Positions 26,465-36,143 of a stretch of 64,000 nt of DNA are shown here, piece after piece. The stretch comes from Chitinophaga sp. CF118 (lineage in GTDB: Bacteria; Bacteroidota; Bacteroidia; Chitinophagales; Chitinophagaceae): positions 930,001-994,000 of the forward strand of contig NZ_FOMK01000001.1 in assembly GCF_900112615.1 (NCBI RefSeq), given 5' to 3'. A program made the translations under genes and the position numbers. The notes beneath the pieces are model-generated. The model ran no database searches, was not told where the DNA came from, and saw only the letters and a program-made list of their open reading frames with translations. Positions within the stretch are counted from its first letter, which is position 1, and the number at the start of each line of letters is the position of its first letter.

Positions 26465-27745
26465 TTAATGCACAGGTGTATCACTAAGACTGCCTACACC
26501 TTTAATCACCTGCAATAGTTCAGGACGATCTTTCTTTTCCCGGCTCAACACTTTGTACGTAATAACTATACTAAATAGCATGCACACTGCTCCAATTAAA
26601 AAGTGTATTCCCGGAAAATAAAATGGTGCTCCATCTGTTGTAAAATAAGCAAATGTACCGTTCATAATCAGTGGTCCAATAATGGTAGTAAGGCTCATCA
26701 GACTGGTAAGAGCACCCTGAAGTTCCCCCTGCTGATTAGCTGGTACATGTCCTGATATTACGGATTGTAATGAAGGTCCACATAGCCCGCCCAAACAATA
26801 AGGGATCAGAAAAGCAAACATCATCCATCCCTGTGTGGCAAAGGCAAACAGGATCAATCCCAGGGTGTAAAGAGATAACCCGAGGTAGATGCTCTTTTCA
26901 TTCCCTATTTTAGGATTTATAACTCGTGTGAGCCCGGCCTGCACAGCTCCAACCAACACACCTACTACTGCCAGGGAAATACCAACCATTTTTTCACTCC
27001 AGTTAAAACGGTAAATAGTGAAGAAATTCCAGTTACCCTGAACTGCCTGGCTTCCAAGATAAATAAGGAAAAAGCTGAGTGCCAGTCCGCCTATCTCAGG
27101 ATGTTTGGTTAAAAATTTCAATGAGCCAAATGGATTAGCACGTTTCCAGTCAAAGGGCCGGCGATTCTCTTTGCTTAATGATTCGGGTAAGAAAAAGTAT
27201 CCATATACACAGTTAAGCAGGCAAAGTGCAGCAGCTGCATAAAAAGGAGCCCTTATACCCCAGTTTGCCAGCAACGCACCAAGAGCTGGTCCAAGTACAA
27301 AACCCAAACCAAATGCGGCACCGATCAGACCGAAATTCTTAGCCCTTGATGTTTCATCTGTGCTTACATCAGCAATGTAGGCGGTGGCTGTAGTAAAACT
27401 CGCTCCTGTAATACCGGCGATAACACGTCCTACAAATAACCATCCATATGTGGGAGCCAATGCCAGAATAATGTAATCAATCCCAAAGCCAAGTAAGGAA
27501 AATAATAAGGTGGGGCGACGGCCGTACCTATCACTCAGGTTTCCAATTACAGGAGAAAATAAAAATTGGGTAATGGCAAAAACGGATAACAAAAGGGCGC
27601 CATAAGTACTGGCCTGATTAACGGGAATGCCTTTTAGCTGTGCAATCAAGTCAGCCATTACAGGAATAATCAGCCCCCATCCCATTATATCAATCAGCAA
27701 TGTAATGAAGATAAAACTTATGGCAGCCTTCTTAGATGTGTGCAT
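26465..27745 (-). CDS. MFS drug exporter of the TetA/TCR type
   Basis: A 426-residue, 12-segment inner-membrane antiporter. It carries the TCR/Tet features LLIDIMGWGLIIPVM at about 17-31, motif A GNLSDRYGRRPTL at about 68-80 and GASFTTATAYIADVS at about 115-129. It exports small hydrophobic compounds, with drug resistance as the likely role. TetA itself is one member of the family, and specificity cannot be read from sequence. The gene stands alone without a TetR neighbour. Length and topology are complete. Confidence 0.9.
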   Translation of the reverse strand: MHTSKKAAISFIFITLLIDIMGWGLIIPVMADLIAQLKGIPVNQASTYGALLLSVFAITQFLFSPVIGNLSDRYGRRPTLLFSLLGFGIDYIILALAPTYGWLFVGRVIAGITGASFTTATAYIADVSTDETSRAKNFGLIGAAFGLGFVLGPALGALLANWGIRAPFYAAAALCLLNCVYGYFFLPESLSKENRRPFDWKRANPFGSLKFLTKHPEIGGLALSFFLIYLGSQAVQGNWNFFTIYRFNWSEKMVGISLAVVGVLVGAVQAGLTRVINPKIGNEKSIYLGLSLYTLGLILFAFATQGWMMFAFLIPYCLGGLCGPSLQSVISGHVPANQQGELQGALTSLMSLTTIIGPLIMNGTFAYFTTDGAPFYFPGIHFLIGAVCMLFSIVITYKVLSREKKDRPELLQVIKGVGSLSDTPVH

Positions 27746-28020
27746 AATATTACTTTAGAAAATTTGCAAAAGTGAACATTTTTGAACAAAAAAAACAATC
27801 CTTTCCGATTCCGGTATCAACCACCAACCTGATCAAGATGCTTTTCTTACCAAATACGCAATCAAATTTAGCTCTGGCTTATGCCATACCAAAGAGAATT
27901 CCGGTTAGAAACATTGCTTAACCGGTGAAAGCTGAATTTTTACCGGTAAAAGTGACAAGTATGAATAGCAATTTATCTTGTACTATATAACGTAAATGCT
28001 GTATGAGGTTTTATACGAGG

Positions 28021-28863
28021 TTATGCATTCACCAGATCTGCAATAATTAATTTTTTCATTTGCATCAGCGCATTCATAACTCGTGGGGCCCTATTAGGAT
28101 CTTTTACTAATTCCATTAATACTTTTGGTATTATTTGCCAGCTTATGCCATATTTGTCCGTCAACCAGCCACAAGCCACTTCGTGTCCACCGTTAGTAGT
28201 CAATTGCTCCCAATACTTATCAATTTCAGCCTGAGTGTCACATTCCACAACTAAAGATATAGCATCATTAAAACCAAAACCATGAGCTGCCGAACTATCC
28301 ATTGCCATAACAACATAGTCCTTGATTTTAAATTGAGCATGTTTCACAAACTCAGGATTGTCGCCCTCCCCTTCACTATATTTTAAGATACCCTTAATAT
28401 TGGATTGTGGAAACAGTTCAGTATAAAAATGCACTGCGCTTGAAGCCTTACCTGCATTAGCTCCTGTAAACATTAATGTAGGGCAGAATTTTTGCGGCGT
28501 ATCAGTTCTACTACCGGTGTACACTTGCCAGGAAACACCATATTTATCCTGCACCCAACCATATTTAGGACTCCAGCCATAGCTATCTAACGGCATCATA
28601 ATATTTCCCCCGTCAATCAACTTGTTCCAGTATTGTTCTGTCTCTTCTGCTTTTTCGCAAGTTACCATAAAGGAAATAGATGCATTAGGTGATGAAGTTG
28701 GTCCCTCATTCAGCAGCAGAAATTTTTGCCCGCTTAATTCAATTTGAATTACATAAGGTGAAGTTTGTCCAATTTTTCCTTCTCCAAAAGTGTTGATATA
28801 AAAATCAGCAGCTTCTGCAATTTTGCCTTTAATGGTAAGGCAAGGATAAACGAAATTGTTCAT
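28021..28863 (-). CDS. Two-domain VOC/PhnB-like protein
   Basis: A 280-residue protein made of two PhnB-like VOC repeats (about 1-120 and 126-250). Each has the F-Y-x-x-x-F-G pattern and a closing YGVSWQVY or YGISWQII strand, typical of the former 3-demethylubiquinone-methyltransferase-like family. The metal-binding residues of glyoxalases are not obvious, so it may bind a ligand rather than catalyse. It stands alone; a TATCTTTG -7-like element lies 160 bases upstream on the minus strand (29025-29032). The start at 28863 is well placed. Confidence 0.88.
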   Translation of the reverse strand: MNNFVYPCLTIKGKIAEAADFYINTFGEGKIGQTSPYVIQIELSGQKFLLLNEGPTSSPNASISFMVTCEKAEETEQYWNKLIDGGNIMMPLDSYGWSPKYGWVQDKYGVSWQVYTGSRTDTPQKFCPTLMFTGANAGKASSAVHFYTELFPQSNIKGILKYSEGEGDNPEFVKHAQFKIKDYVVMAMDSSAAHGFGFNDAISLVVECDTQAEIDKYWEQLTTNGGHEVACGWLTDKYGISWQIIPKVLMELVKDPNRAPRVMNALMQMKKLIIADLVNA

Positions 28864-29235
28864 GATCTTTAAGTTTTTATTGTTTACTAGTTCTTTCAGT
28901 TTATTTAAGGCAGTGTATGTGTGTCCGTTTTGTCAGCAAAACTGTAGTTTTAAAAAGTATCATCAGGGGGTTCTGCTTCTATGCCAGTCATCACTTTTCG
29001 ATTTATCCAACTATTCGTTCAATGCAAAGATATACCTACTGGAAAGACTTCACGGGGGGAGGAAAAGACATTAAGAGGGGTAAATTGCGACATACTAACG
29101 GGAATTACAATGCTTCAATAAAGGTTTTGGGGGAACTCCAACGTCATCAACATTTTTCAGAAAGGGTAAATATTTTACATATTACACAAGTTTAATCAGC
29201 TAAAATATCAAAGAAGAAAAGTATAATAACATATT
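28864..29235. other. Intergenic region with no clear gene
   Basis: This 372-base stretch lies between the VOC gene and the truncated pseudouridine-synthase gene. I find no continuation of the missing catalytic domain of the latter here in any minus-strand frame; stops come within a few codons. One candidate -7 element (TATCTTTG, 29025-29032 on the minus strand) is present. Confidence 0.5.
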
Positions 29236-30012
29236 CTATCCCGCTAGCATATGCGTAAGTATAGGAGCACATTTTTCCTGGCAAGGATTATAGAAGTGTC
29301 CATGTTTCCAGGAAGCCGATTTAGGAGATAAACCCCACCAGAATTCGGCCAGCGCCAATGGCTCCATCTCATGACGAAAGGCATATTGTAATAGTTTAGG
29401 TGCAGCACATTCTCCAGCACCTGCAGGTGGTTTTTTATAAGGGGTGTCTTCAAAAATCTCAATTAAACTTTTTGATTCACTGGCCTTATTCAAAAAATGA
29501 TATTGCTCAAAAATTTTATTTTGCAGGGAGATGGAATGGGTTTTCCGTAATATTTTCAGGAGACGGATTTCTTCATCATATGCTTCATTTTTATACGATT
29601 CCAGCAAACTGATTTCTTCATTAATCTGAGTAAGTTTTGTCATCCCTGCATTCACAAAACCTCCTTCTGCCAGTCCGTCGAAAATTGGCGGAACAAATTT
29701 AGCATGATGATTTCCGCCTGCTAATTTTCCCGAAAATGCTGCCAGATAACCCAGTTCATTTCGTTTCGTTCGAACGATCAATACTCCGAACATCTTCCCT
29801 ATTATTGTCCCTTCTATATCAGATGACAACCCAAAATTGTGCGTCCATTCCTGTTGATGCTGCAAATATAACTGCAGCTCGCCAGCGGCCAGCAGGCAAA
29901 GTGGATGCGGCGCATCGTTTAATGAAAAGGTAAGTCCGGCTGCTAGTGAATTGACTTCTTTTGATTCATCAAATGGAAAGAATGCTGAATTCCGGTAAAC
30001 CTGATTATGCAT
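29236..30012 (-). pseudogene. Truncated RluA-type pseudouridine synthase, N-terminal extension only
   Basis: The 258 residues match, by recognition, the N-terminal part of the about 550-residue RluA-family proteins of Bacteroidota: HPLCLLAAGELQLYLQHQ, IGKMFGVLIVRTK, ELGYLAAFSGKLAGGNHHAKF, GECAAPKLLQYAFRHEM and EFWWGLSPKS, with KHGHFYNPCQEKCAPIL at the end. In full-length relatives the pseudouridine synthase catalytic domain follows. Here a TAG comes directly after THMLAG, and no catalytic domain is found downstream. It is either a pseudogene by C-terminal loss or a free-standing domain with an unknown role. The frame inside is intact, which argues against strong decay. Confidence 0.7.
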
Positions 30013-30171
30013 TATAGATATAGAGATGTTTTTAAATTAATGCTATAGATCAGGAAGTAATATATAATACCATATAAATGGCGCTAAATACAATCTCATC
30101 AGTGCATAGGAATAATTCAAATATGGCGCAAAGCTAGGAAAAAAAGTGCGCAAACGTTACCGGCATCATAA

Positions 30172-30210
30172 AAGGCCGTCTTCAAAAATAATTGAAGCGG
30201 CCTCTTTTTA
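30172..30210 (-). terminator. Terminator of the beta-helix gene
   Basis: A 13-bp stem (AGGCCGTCTTCAA with TTGAAGCGGCCT; one mismatch) lies 18 bases past the stop at 30223. Its minus-strand tail has TTTT. Confidence 0.65.
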
Positions 30211-30222
30211 TGCATCAACTTC

Positions 30223-31770
30223 TTACTGCTGTGCCCCCTTGCTGATCATATTATTCTTAATACGGGGATTACCATCTATATCCAACGTGCCATTGATATC
30301 TGCACTAATTACAAATCCGGTGTTCCTGGCGGGAGAAGATGTTTGTATATGCAGGTCGGGCGTTGTTACACTCACCAGTAAAGGATCTACACCATAAGTG
30401 GACGCGGCATCGGTACCACTGGTTGCCTTCCAGGCATCAAAACTCGTCAGAGGTGCATCATTGGTACTGTTCCAGATCCATTGAGGTGTGCCAGTGGTAT
30501 AATAAAGATTGTTGTCTATTATATTCCCGGATCCCGTATTTGTATATTTGTGAACGAAAATATCTACAGGTCTTGCATATATGATATTATTACGAATCAC
30601 ATTGTTAAAGCATCGTTCAGTCAGCCGGATCTCCCCTTCAATTTCGCCGAAAGCACCGATGGCGCGATCATTCTGAAGCAGAGTATTGTTCAATACGTAA
30701 CAGTCATATGTACCACCGGAAGTATAGTTCAGGTAATCTCCCATATAAATGCCGGTACGCCAGCAGTTGTACACAAAGTTATTCCTTACTATGGTAGTTT
30801 TTGTAGGATAGATATTGCTTTCGCTCACCAGTCCAATACCACGATCGCAGTCGCGTACAATGTTTCTCTCTATTACAGTACCTGTGCCTCCGCAAACGTA
30901 GATGGCAATGGCACCATAGTTACCGGCACCCCATATGTCCACGCTATTGCTCATGGAAATGTTGGACAGTTCATTATCGCTGATTACTCCATTGCGAGCG
31001 TAATTGGTCGCCACATTACCCTTAGGATTCAGGTTATCTCCACCGGCAATGATAATCCCTATGTTTTCAGTATGGTACATCTTGTTATGGCTGATGGTAA
31101 AGCTGTCAATATTCCCTGCCAGCGTAATGTTTTCACTGGTTCCGGTTTGTGTATCATGCACAGTGCAACCGGTAATCAGCAGCTTGGTGATAGCCGTGGT
31201 TCCATTGCCAATCACCAGTATTGCATGTCCGCTACGCCAGTCTTTCAGCGATGCATTGCTTTTTATATTATAGATATTGCAATTCCTGATGGTGATATGA
31301 TGCGAATCACCATTAATTGCAATGCCCTCCGGGTCTGTATTGAAAGAAGAGGAGACAAGGTTACATATATCAAACCCTTCTATTGAAATGTACCTGACAT
31401 TACTAAAAGTCACCAGTGCCTGCCAACCCTGAACTAAAATATTGCTACCGTCAATCAGTGGTTTTTCACCGGAATATGCTTTTAATGTGATCCAGTTGTC
31501 TGCCGCGCCAGAGCGGGGAAACGTGATCTGTTCATAATAAATACCTCCCCTGGCTATTACTGTATCCCCGGGTACAACCTTGGCCAGAGCTGTTGCAATG
31601 GACTTCAGTGGTGCAGCCAGTGTGCCTGCATTGGCATTGTTACCGTTGGGAGATACATAATAAGTGTGATGTTTGATGATATTGTTAACTTCTGCCGGAG
31701 GGTTGCTTTTGCTGCACGCCGCCGCTATCATAACTGCTAAAAGCACTTTCATTATAACGTTTTGTTTCAT
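30223..31770 (-). CDS. Right-handed beta-helix surface lipoprotein (pectate-lyase-like)
   Basis: I favour the ATG at 31770, giving 515 residues that start MKQNVIMKVLLAVMIAAACSK with a lipobox Cys. A longer frame begins 16 codons earlier. YYVSPNGNNANAGTL-type sequence (about 37-51) and GDTVIARGGIYYEQITFP (about 68-85) are the DUF1565/pectate-lyase-like hallmark, followed by many short beta-helix coils containing N-x-I/N repeats (IRNCNIYN, NNFVYNCWRTGIYMG, NNVIRNNIIYA). It probably degrades or binds a polysaccharide at the cell surface. No SusCD pair is adjacent. Specific lyase residues could not be assigned. Confidence 0.82.
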   Translation of the reverse strand: MKQNVIMKVLLAVMIAAACSKSNPPAEVNNIIKHHTYYVSPNGNNANAGTLAAPLKSIATALAKVVPGDTVIARGGIYYEQITFPRSGAADNWITLKAYSGEKPLIDGSNILVQGWQALVTFSNVRYISIEGFDICNLVSSSFNTDPEGIAINGDSHHITIRNCNIYNIKSNASLKDWRSGHAILVIGNGTTAITKLLITGCTVHDTQTGTSENITLAGNIDSFTISHNKMYHTENIGIIIAGGDNLNPKGNVATNYARNGVISDNELSNISMSNSVDIWGAGNYGAIAIYVCGGTGTVIERNIVRDCDRGIGLVSESNIYPTKTTIVRNNFVYNCWRTGIYMGDYLNYTSGGTYDCYVLNNTLLQNDRAIGAFGEIEGEIRLTERCFNNVIRNNIIYARPVDIFVHKYTNTGSGNIIDNNLYYTTGTPQWIWNSTNDAPLTSFDAWKATSGTDAASTYGVDPLLVSVTTPDLHIQTSSPARNTGFVISADINGTLDIDGNPRIKNNMISKGAQQ

Positions 31771-31872
31771 GAGTAATCTGGAATTGTATAGTACAACGTA
31801 TAGATTAACTACACTCATTTATGCAAAACGGGTGACTATGCGAGCGTTTTTTTTGGGGGAAATTATTCCGTA

Positions 31873-31902
31873 AAAAGAGGGGCTCGCCACATAGCAAGCC
31901 CC
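31873..31902 (-). terminator. Terminator of the Calx-beta gene
   Basis: An 8-bp GC-rich stem (GGGGCTCG with CAAGCCCC, one mismatch, 31879-31902) carries a TTTTT on the minus strand, 26 bases after the stop at 31928. Confidence 0.6.
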
Positions 31903-31927
31903 AGATAATATAAGAAATGATAATAAC

Positions 31928-33784
31928 CTACCTTATTATTACCAGCGGTCCTTTGTATATTTTCACTCTCCCATCTTCATTTACTTCCAGAATATAACTA
32001 TACAGTCCCTGGTAACATCCTTGTCCATCCCAATCGTTCTTATAATCTTTTGACTGGTAAACCAATGTTCCGCCACGCAGCAGATTATAGATAAATAACT
32101 TTGAGTTTGGATATTGTTCCAAGCCACGGATCACAAATTTATCATCCCTGCCATCTCCATTAGGTGTAATTACATTCGGGATAACGAGTCTATTAGGCCC
32201 ACAATGCGTTGGCGCACGATCATTATCTGCAATTGAAACAACAGTATCTGTTACCGGACCAACCGGATAATGCAAATTATTCCCATATGCACTATCTGTT
32301 ACTATTTTAACATACTCGGTGTCTTCTACTGCATTGTCATCAATAATCGTTATTGGTATAGTAGTACTATGCTGACCGGCCGGAATAATAACATCAGCAG
32401 GTATTGTAAAGTCAGTACCTTGTGTGGCAGTTGTTCCGGAAGGGTCAATATGATAATCTACCTGGACATCTTCTGCTGCAACTAAATCATCTGAATAAGA
32501 GAGTGTAATACTTCCCTGCGTTCCACCTTCTTTTCCATTCGCTGAACCGGCAATAGTGATGTTTGCAGAATCATCGTCAATGATGCTAATGTATACCGCA
32601 TCATTAATATAATAGTCAATAGTTGCGCCAGGTGGTATGGTTACATTGCTGATATGTACTTCAACAAACTCATTCCCTTCTATAATATTATCATTCAATG
32701 CAGGTACAGGTACGTTTACCCAGTTATACATTGTATCAGTAACCGGAACTATAACGGTTTGTGGCATAGTATAGTCGATTCCATTAGTTGCTGGACCTTT
32801 CGTTGTCAACGATACGGTAATTGGTTCTGAGATAGGTAAACTACCAAGATTTTCAAAGCGGAGAAAGAAGTTACCAGGATTATCAGCACTACCTTCTGTG
32901 GAGGAGTAAGCACTTCCATTTCCTATTAATCTAACCACCCCACGGGCAACGGGGATGCTATCATTATCAAAGATGTAAATAGTATCTCTTCCATGAGCCA
33001 CGTAGTAGAAATAATTATCTTCAGCTCCATAGGCGTCAAATATATCCAGTATAATATACTCTGTACCTTCCGTTTTATAATCATCAGCTATATAAATCGG
33101 TACAGTTACACTGTTCTGACCTTCAGGAATAACAAGTGTGGGCTCGTCTAAATCGTAACCACCTGCAGTTCCAGAAGCACTAGCCGCTACTGTAATTGGC
33201 TCTGAAGCAAGGTAATCACCCTCTATACCAACCGTTACAGTTGCATACTCGCCTCCTTCAATTCCATCTGTTTTGCCTTTGAAAGTTATGAGTTTACCCT
33301 CATCATCATCCTGAATAGCAACACTTGCTGGTCGGTCAGGTAAATCTACAGTAGTTCCGGATTGCGCAATTGCACTTTGAAATTTAAAGATGATAACTTC
33401 AGTATATTCCATTATCCTGTCATCAATGGCATGTACAGGTATCGTTACACTACCACTGCCAGCAGCAACAGGGATTTTAACTGTTAGGGGGAAGGGTACA
33501 TAATCCACTCCTATCTGAGCCTTCCCTTCTACAGTATAAGTAACCGTCACAGTGTCTGTTACTGTTAAAGATCCGGCAGTAGTTACAGTAATAGTAAAGC
33601 TGCCATCTGTTCCATTCTCCCGTGCAGTAATGTCGCTGAATGAAAGTTGATAATCCGCAAAACGGGTTGATTGTTCAAGCTGATGACGGAAGTTTGCAGT
33701 CGGGAAATTCCAGCTGGTAATACCAGCGGATACAGATATACTGTTGCATAGAAACAACAGCACTACAAGTAGCGGTAATTTCAT
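31928..33784 (-). CDS. Calx-beta repeat protein with gliding-motility (T9SS type B) C-terminus
   Basis: A 618-residue secreted protein with a signal peptide (about 1-20). About four Calx-beta-like repeats cover roughly 45-150, 155-275, 280-405 and 410-515, each with a DY.(I/V)P...V.IP.G..S.(T/V).PI..IDD pattern (DYVPFPLTVKIPVAAGSGSV; IPEGQNSVTVPIYIADD; IPAGQHSTTIPITIIDD). The C-terminal 85 residues (VITPNGDGRDDKFVIRG) are the gliding-motility-associated domain recognised by the type 9 secretion system. It is likely a large adhesin-like surface protein, with calcium binding by the repeats inferred from family knowledge. No partner gene is nearby. Confidence 0.88.
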   Translation of the reverse strand: MKLPLLVVLLFLCNSISVSAGITSWNFPTANFRHQLEQSTRFADYQLSFSDITARENGTDGSFTITVTTAGSLTVTDTVTVTYTVEGKAQIGVDYVPFPLTVKIPVAAGSGSVTIPVHAIDDRIMEYTEVIIFKFQSAIAQSGTTVDLPDRPASVAIQDDDEGKLITFKGKTDGIEGGEYATVTVGIEGDYLASEPITVAASASGTAGGYDLDEPTLVIPEGQNSVTVPIYIADDYKTEGTEYIILDIFDAYGAEDNYFYYVAHGRDTIYIFDNDSIPVARGVVRLIGNGSAYSSTEGSADNPGNFFLRFENLGSLPISEPITVSLTTKGPATNGIDYTMPQTVIVPVTDTMYNWVNVPVPALNDNIIEGNEFVEVHISNVTIPPGATIDYYINDAVYISIIDDDSANITIAGSANGKEGGTQGSITLSYSDDLVAAEDVQVDYHIDPSGTTATQGTDFTIPADVIIPAGQHSTTIPITIIDDNAVEDTEYVKIVTDSAYGNNLHYPVGPVTDTVVSIADNDRAPTHCGPNRLVIPNVITPNGDGRDDKFVIRGLEQYPNSKLFIYNLLRGGTLVYQSKDYKNDWDGQGCYQGLYSYILEVNEDGRVKIYKGPLVIIR

Positions 33785-34143
33785 AAAGAGAAGATTATTA
33801 GGGGTACAAAAAATATAGGCACATCCGGTAGATTGCCTTATTTATAATTTATTGAGGAAAACGCGCTCGCCGGAATGTATGGGAACACAGCATAAATAGA
33901 AGTGTAAAGTTGGGCATAATCTTGGTCTTAGAGGTTATTAATGGTATATTATCAGCTAAAGAACTATGGTCCTAACTAAGTTACAAAATTATTGTATCTA
34001 CTCAATGTAAATTTCGTATTTCGATGTTATCTTTTTTAATTAATTGTAAATGAGCCAATTATTATTTATAAAATACTCAATAACGACCTTGTATGGTACT
34101 ACTATAAGTAACAATAGATAAGCGTATAGGCTTTGGCTGTTTC
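33785..34143. other. Intergenic region upstream of the Calx-beta gene
   Basis: This 359-base AT-rich stretch separates two minus-strand genes. It should hold the Calx-beta promoter and the end of the MarR transcript. I see no gene, repeat or RNA signature. Confidence 0.5.
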
Positions 34144-34644
34144 TTAGTCGCCAAAATGATCATCATTATCGTCATCATGTGTATTTAGAGATTCATGATA
34201 ATTGATGATCTTATTTAAGACATCGAATGCAATGTCCAGGTTCTTTTCACCCACCAACTCTTTATAAGTATCCATCAATTTAGCTAACTCAATGTTTGAA
34301 TCCAGGATTAGTTGCTTACCACTCGGCGTCAAATAGAGGCACTCGCTCCTTTTATCACTTTTGCTCGTTTCGCTGAAAAGCATACCCTTTTCCTCCAGTT
34401 CCTTGATTGTACGACTCATTGTTTGCTTCACAATCATTGACCTGCGGGCTATTTCCATGGCGGTGCTGCCTTCTACAGCTATGTTACAGATTACCGGCCA
34501 ATAGGATATTTTCATTTGACCCCAGCGTGGCTTAATATGCCTATGAGCCCAGATATCCAGATGCTTTCTTAAAACAAAGATCAACCGTTGCCAGTTTTTG
34601 CCTTTCTGATTTTCAAATTGTTTTAGCTGTTCATCTATTTCCAT
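34144..34644 (-). CDS. MarR-family transcriptional regulator of the efflux operon
   Basis: A 166-residue winged-helix repressor from the ATG at 34644 (MEIDEQLKQFENQKG). A longer frame from 34686 would run through the operator palindrome, so I reject it. The DNA-binding part is at about 50-115, with STAMEIARRSMIVKQTMSRT as recognition helix-turn-helix and LFSETSKSDKRSECLYLT as the wing. It ends in an Asp-rich tail. It likely represses both itself and the divergent TolC/HlyD/MFS operon, sensing a toxic small molecule. Confidence 0.9.
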   Translation of the reverse strand: MEIDEQLKQFENQKGKNWQRLIFVLRKHLDIWAHRHIKPRWGQMKISYWPVICNIAVEGSTAMEIARRSMIVKQTMSRTIKELEEKGMLFSETSKSDKRSECLYLTPSGKQLILDSNIELAKLMDTYKELVGEKNLDIAFDVLNKIINYHESLNTHDDDNDDHFGD

Positions 34645-34676
34645 GTCATCATTTTGTAAAAAGAGTAGAGAAATAT

Positions 34677-34719
34677 AAGTAAGCAATGTTTACTATTTGG
34701 TAAACATTGCTTACTTTTG
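34677..34719. promoter_or_regulatory. Perfect palindromic operator and overlapping promoter of the MarR/efflux divergent genes
   Basis: A perfect inverted repeat with 16-bp arms (AAGTAAGCAATGTTTA, 34677-34692; its complement at 34701-34716) and an 8-bp spacer lies between the divergent MarR and TolC genes. A TACTTTTG -7 element (34712-34719) for the plus-strand operon overlaps the right arm. Binding by the MarR dimer would therefore block transcription. Confidence 0.8.
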
Positions 34720-34791
34720 TTCTACGAAGTTCCAGAATTTTACTGAATAATCATAGCATAGCTATGATCTAAATTAACAGCAACTAATAAT

Positions 34792-36120
34792 ATGTCTAAA
34801 AGATTGATTTTTAGGTTTATACCATTATTAATGGTATTGCCAGGGGTCTCCTATGCCCAACAGTTAAGGCGATTGCCCTTGCAAGAGGCAATTATGCTTG
34901 CACATAAGCATAGTAACCAACTCAGTGCCGACAGTCTGCAATACCGCATTGCACAGACCCATGTATCACAAGCCTCGGCAAACGCTTTACCGCAGATTAA
35001 CTTAAGCTCAAGTTACCAGCGTTTAAGTAATAACATTACTCCCTTTTCAATTAGTCTGCCAAGTGGGTCTTTTCAATTAAATCAGCAAATCTTAAACCAG
35101 TCATTTAATGCTGTACAACTTACTCAGTTGTTATTCAGCGGAGGAAAGCTGACCTACGATAAACAGGCCTTTAAAAAGGAAGCAGCGGCCGCAAAATCGG
35201 ACTATGAAAAGAATGTGCTGGAACTGGATCATCAGGTCACAGACCTTTGGTTTAACCTTTACAATGCAACAGCTTCCCAGAAAATTATACTGGCTAATAT
35301 AGAGGCTCTCAGCAAAAAAAGGGACGACCTGGAAACATTCCGTGTACAGGGACTTGTACTGGATAATGATGTGCTGAAGATTGAATTGTCTATCACAAAT
35401 CTTCGTTCCAACCTGGCTGATATTTCCAGTCTTGCCGGAAGCCTGAATTATAATCTTTGCCTGACAACAGGCATCGACCCTACTACAACTATTGAGATTC
35501 CGGATGATTATCTGCATACGCTAACAGCAATAGAACCTCTGCAGAATTATATTAGTTCGGCCTTAACTAAAAGGGCTGAACTAAAGAGCTACAAATACCG
35601 CAGTGAAGCTGCTGCGTACAGAATAAAAGCTGTAAGAGCGGATTATTTTCCTACAATAAACCTTATTGGGAATTACAACTATGATAAACCCAATCAACGG
35701 GTAATACCTAGTGTGGATAAGTTTAACTACTCTGCCTATGCAGGTGTTAACCTGGCCTGGAGACTATCATCTTTCTATACTAATCGCACAAGGGTAAGTG
35801 AGAGCAAACTAGTTTTCACACAACTGAACAATAATTTACAACAGACAACAGAAAACATTCAGATAGAAGTAAACACTAAATATCTGGAATACAAAAAGAC
35901 ACTGGAGAAGATAACACTTGCGCAAACAGAATTGGAACAGGCTACAGAGAATTTCAGAGTAGAACAAAACAAACTGAATGCACAAACGACAACTCCTACA
36001 GATTTCCTGGATGCAAATACAAAAATGTTACAGTCCCAGTTAAATCTGGCTACTGCTAAGGCAAACGTAGAACTTGCCTATCGTAAACTTATTAAATCAA
36101 CGGGCGAAACTGCCAATTAA
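34792..36120 (+). CDS. TolC-family outer membrane efflux protein
   Basis: The product has 442 residues. A signal peptide (cleavage near SYAQQ, about 23) is followed by two OEP repeats (about 30-220 and 240-430) of long coiled-coil helices with alternating hydrophobic/charged pattern. LTLAQ-like and DVLKIELSITNLRSN helices are visible, along with a PTDFLDANTKMLQSQLNL segment near the end. It forms the outer-membrane tunnel of the tripartite pump with the two following genes. It is the first gene of the operon, 23 bases before the adaptor. Confidence 0.93.
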   Translation: MSKRLIFRFIPLLMVLPGVSYAQQLRRLPLQEAIMLAHKHSNQLSADSLQYRIAQTHVSQASANALPQINLSSSYQRLSNNITPFSISLPSGSFQLNQQILNQSFNAVQLTQLLFSGGKLTYDKQAFKKEAAAAKSDYEKNVLELDHQVTDLWFNLYNATASQKIILANIEALSKKRDDLETFRVQGLVLDNDVLKIELSITNLRSNLADISSLAGSLNYNLCLTTGIDPTTTIEIPDDYLHTLTAIEPLQNYISSALTKRAELKSYKYRSEAAAYRIKAVRADYFPTINLIGNYNYDKPNQRVIPSVDKFNYSAYAGVNLAWRLSSFYTNRTRVSESKLVFTQLNNNLQQTTENIQIEVNTKYLEYKKTLEKITLAQTELEQATENFRVEQNKLNAQTTTPTDFLDANTKMLQSQLNLATAKANVELAYRKLIKSTGETAN

Positions 36121-36143
36121 TTAAACTTAAACTACATCACACC

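Noticed and set aside
28864-29235. Search for the missing catalytic domain of the RluA-type gene
   Set aside because: Minus-strand frames close within a few codons after 29236 and no XLD or catalytic Asp motif region of pseudouridine synthases was visible.
30481-31386. A 301-codon ORF on the plus strand inside the beta-helix gene
   Set aside because: It lies opposite a well-supported surface lipoprotein, has no recognisable domain and no export signal that fits; it is a shadow frame of a repeat-rich gene.
31928-33784. Tandem repeats in the Calx-beta gene as a possible DNA repeat or phase-variable site
   Set aside because: The repeats are at the protein domain level (about 110 residues each) and diverge in DNA sequence, so they are ordinary domain duplications.
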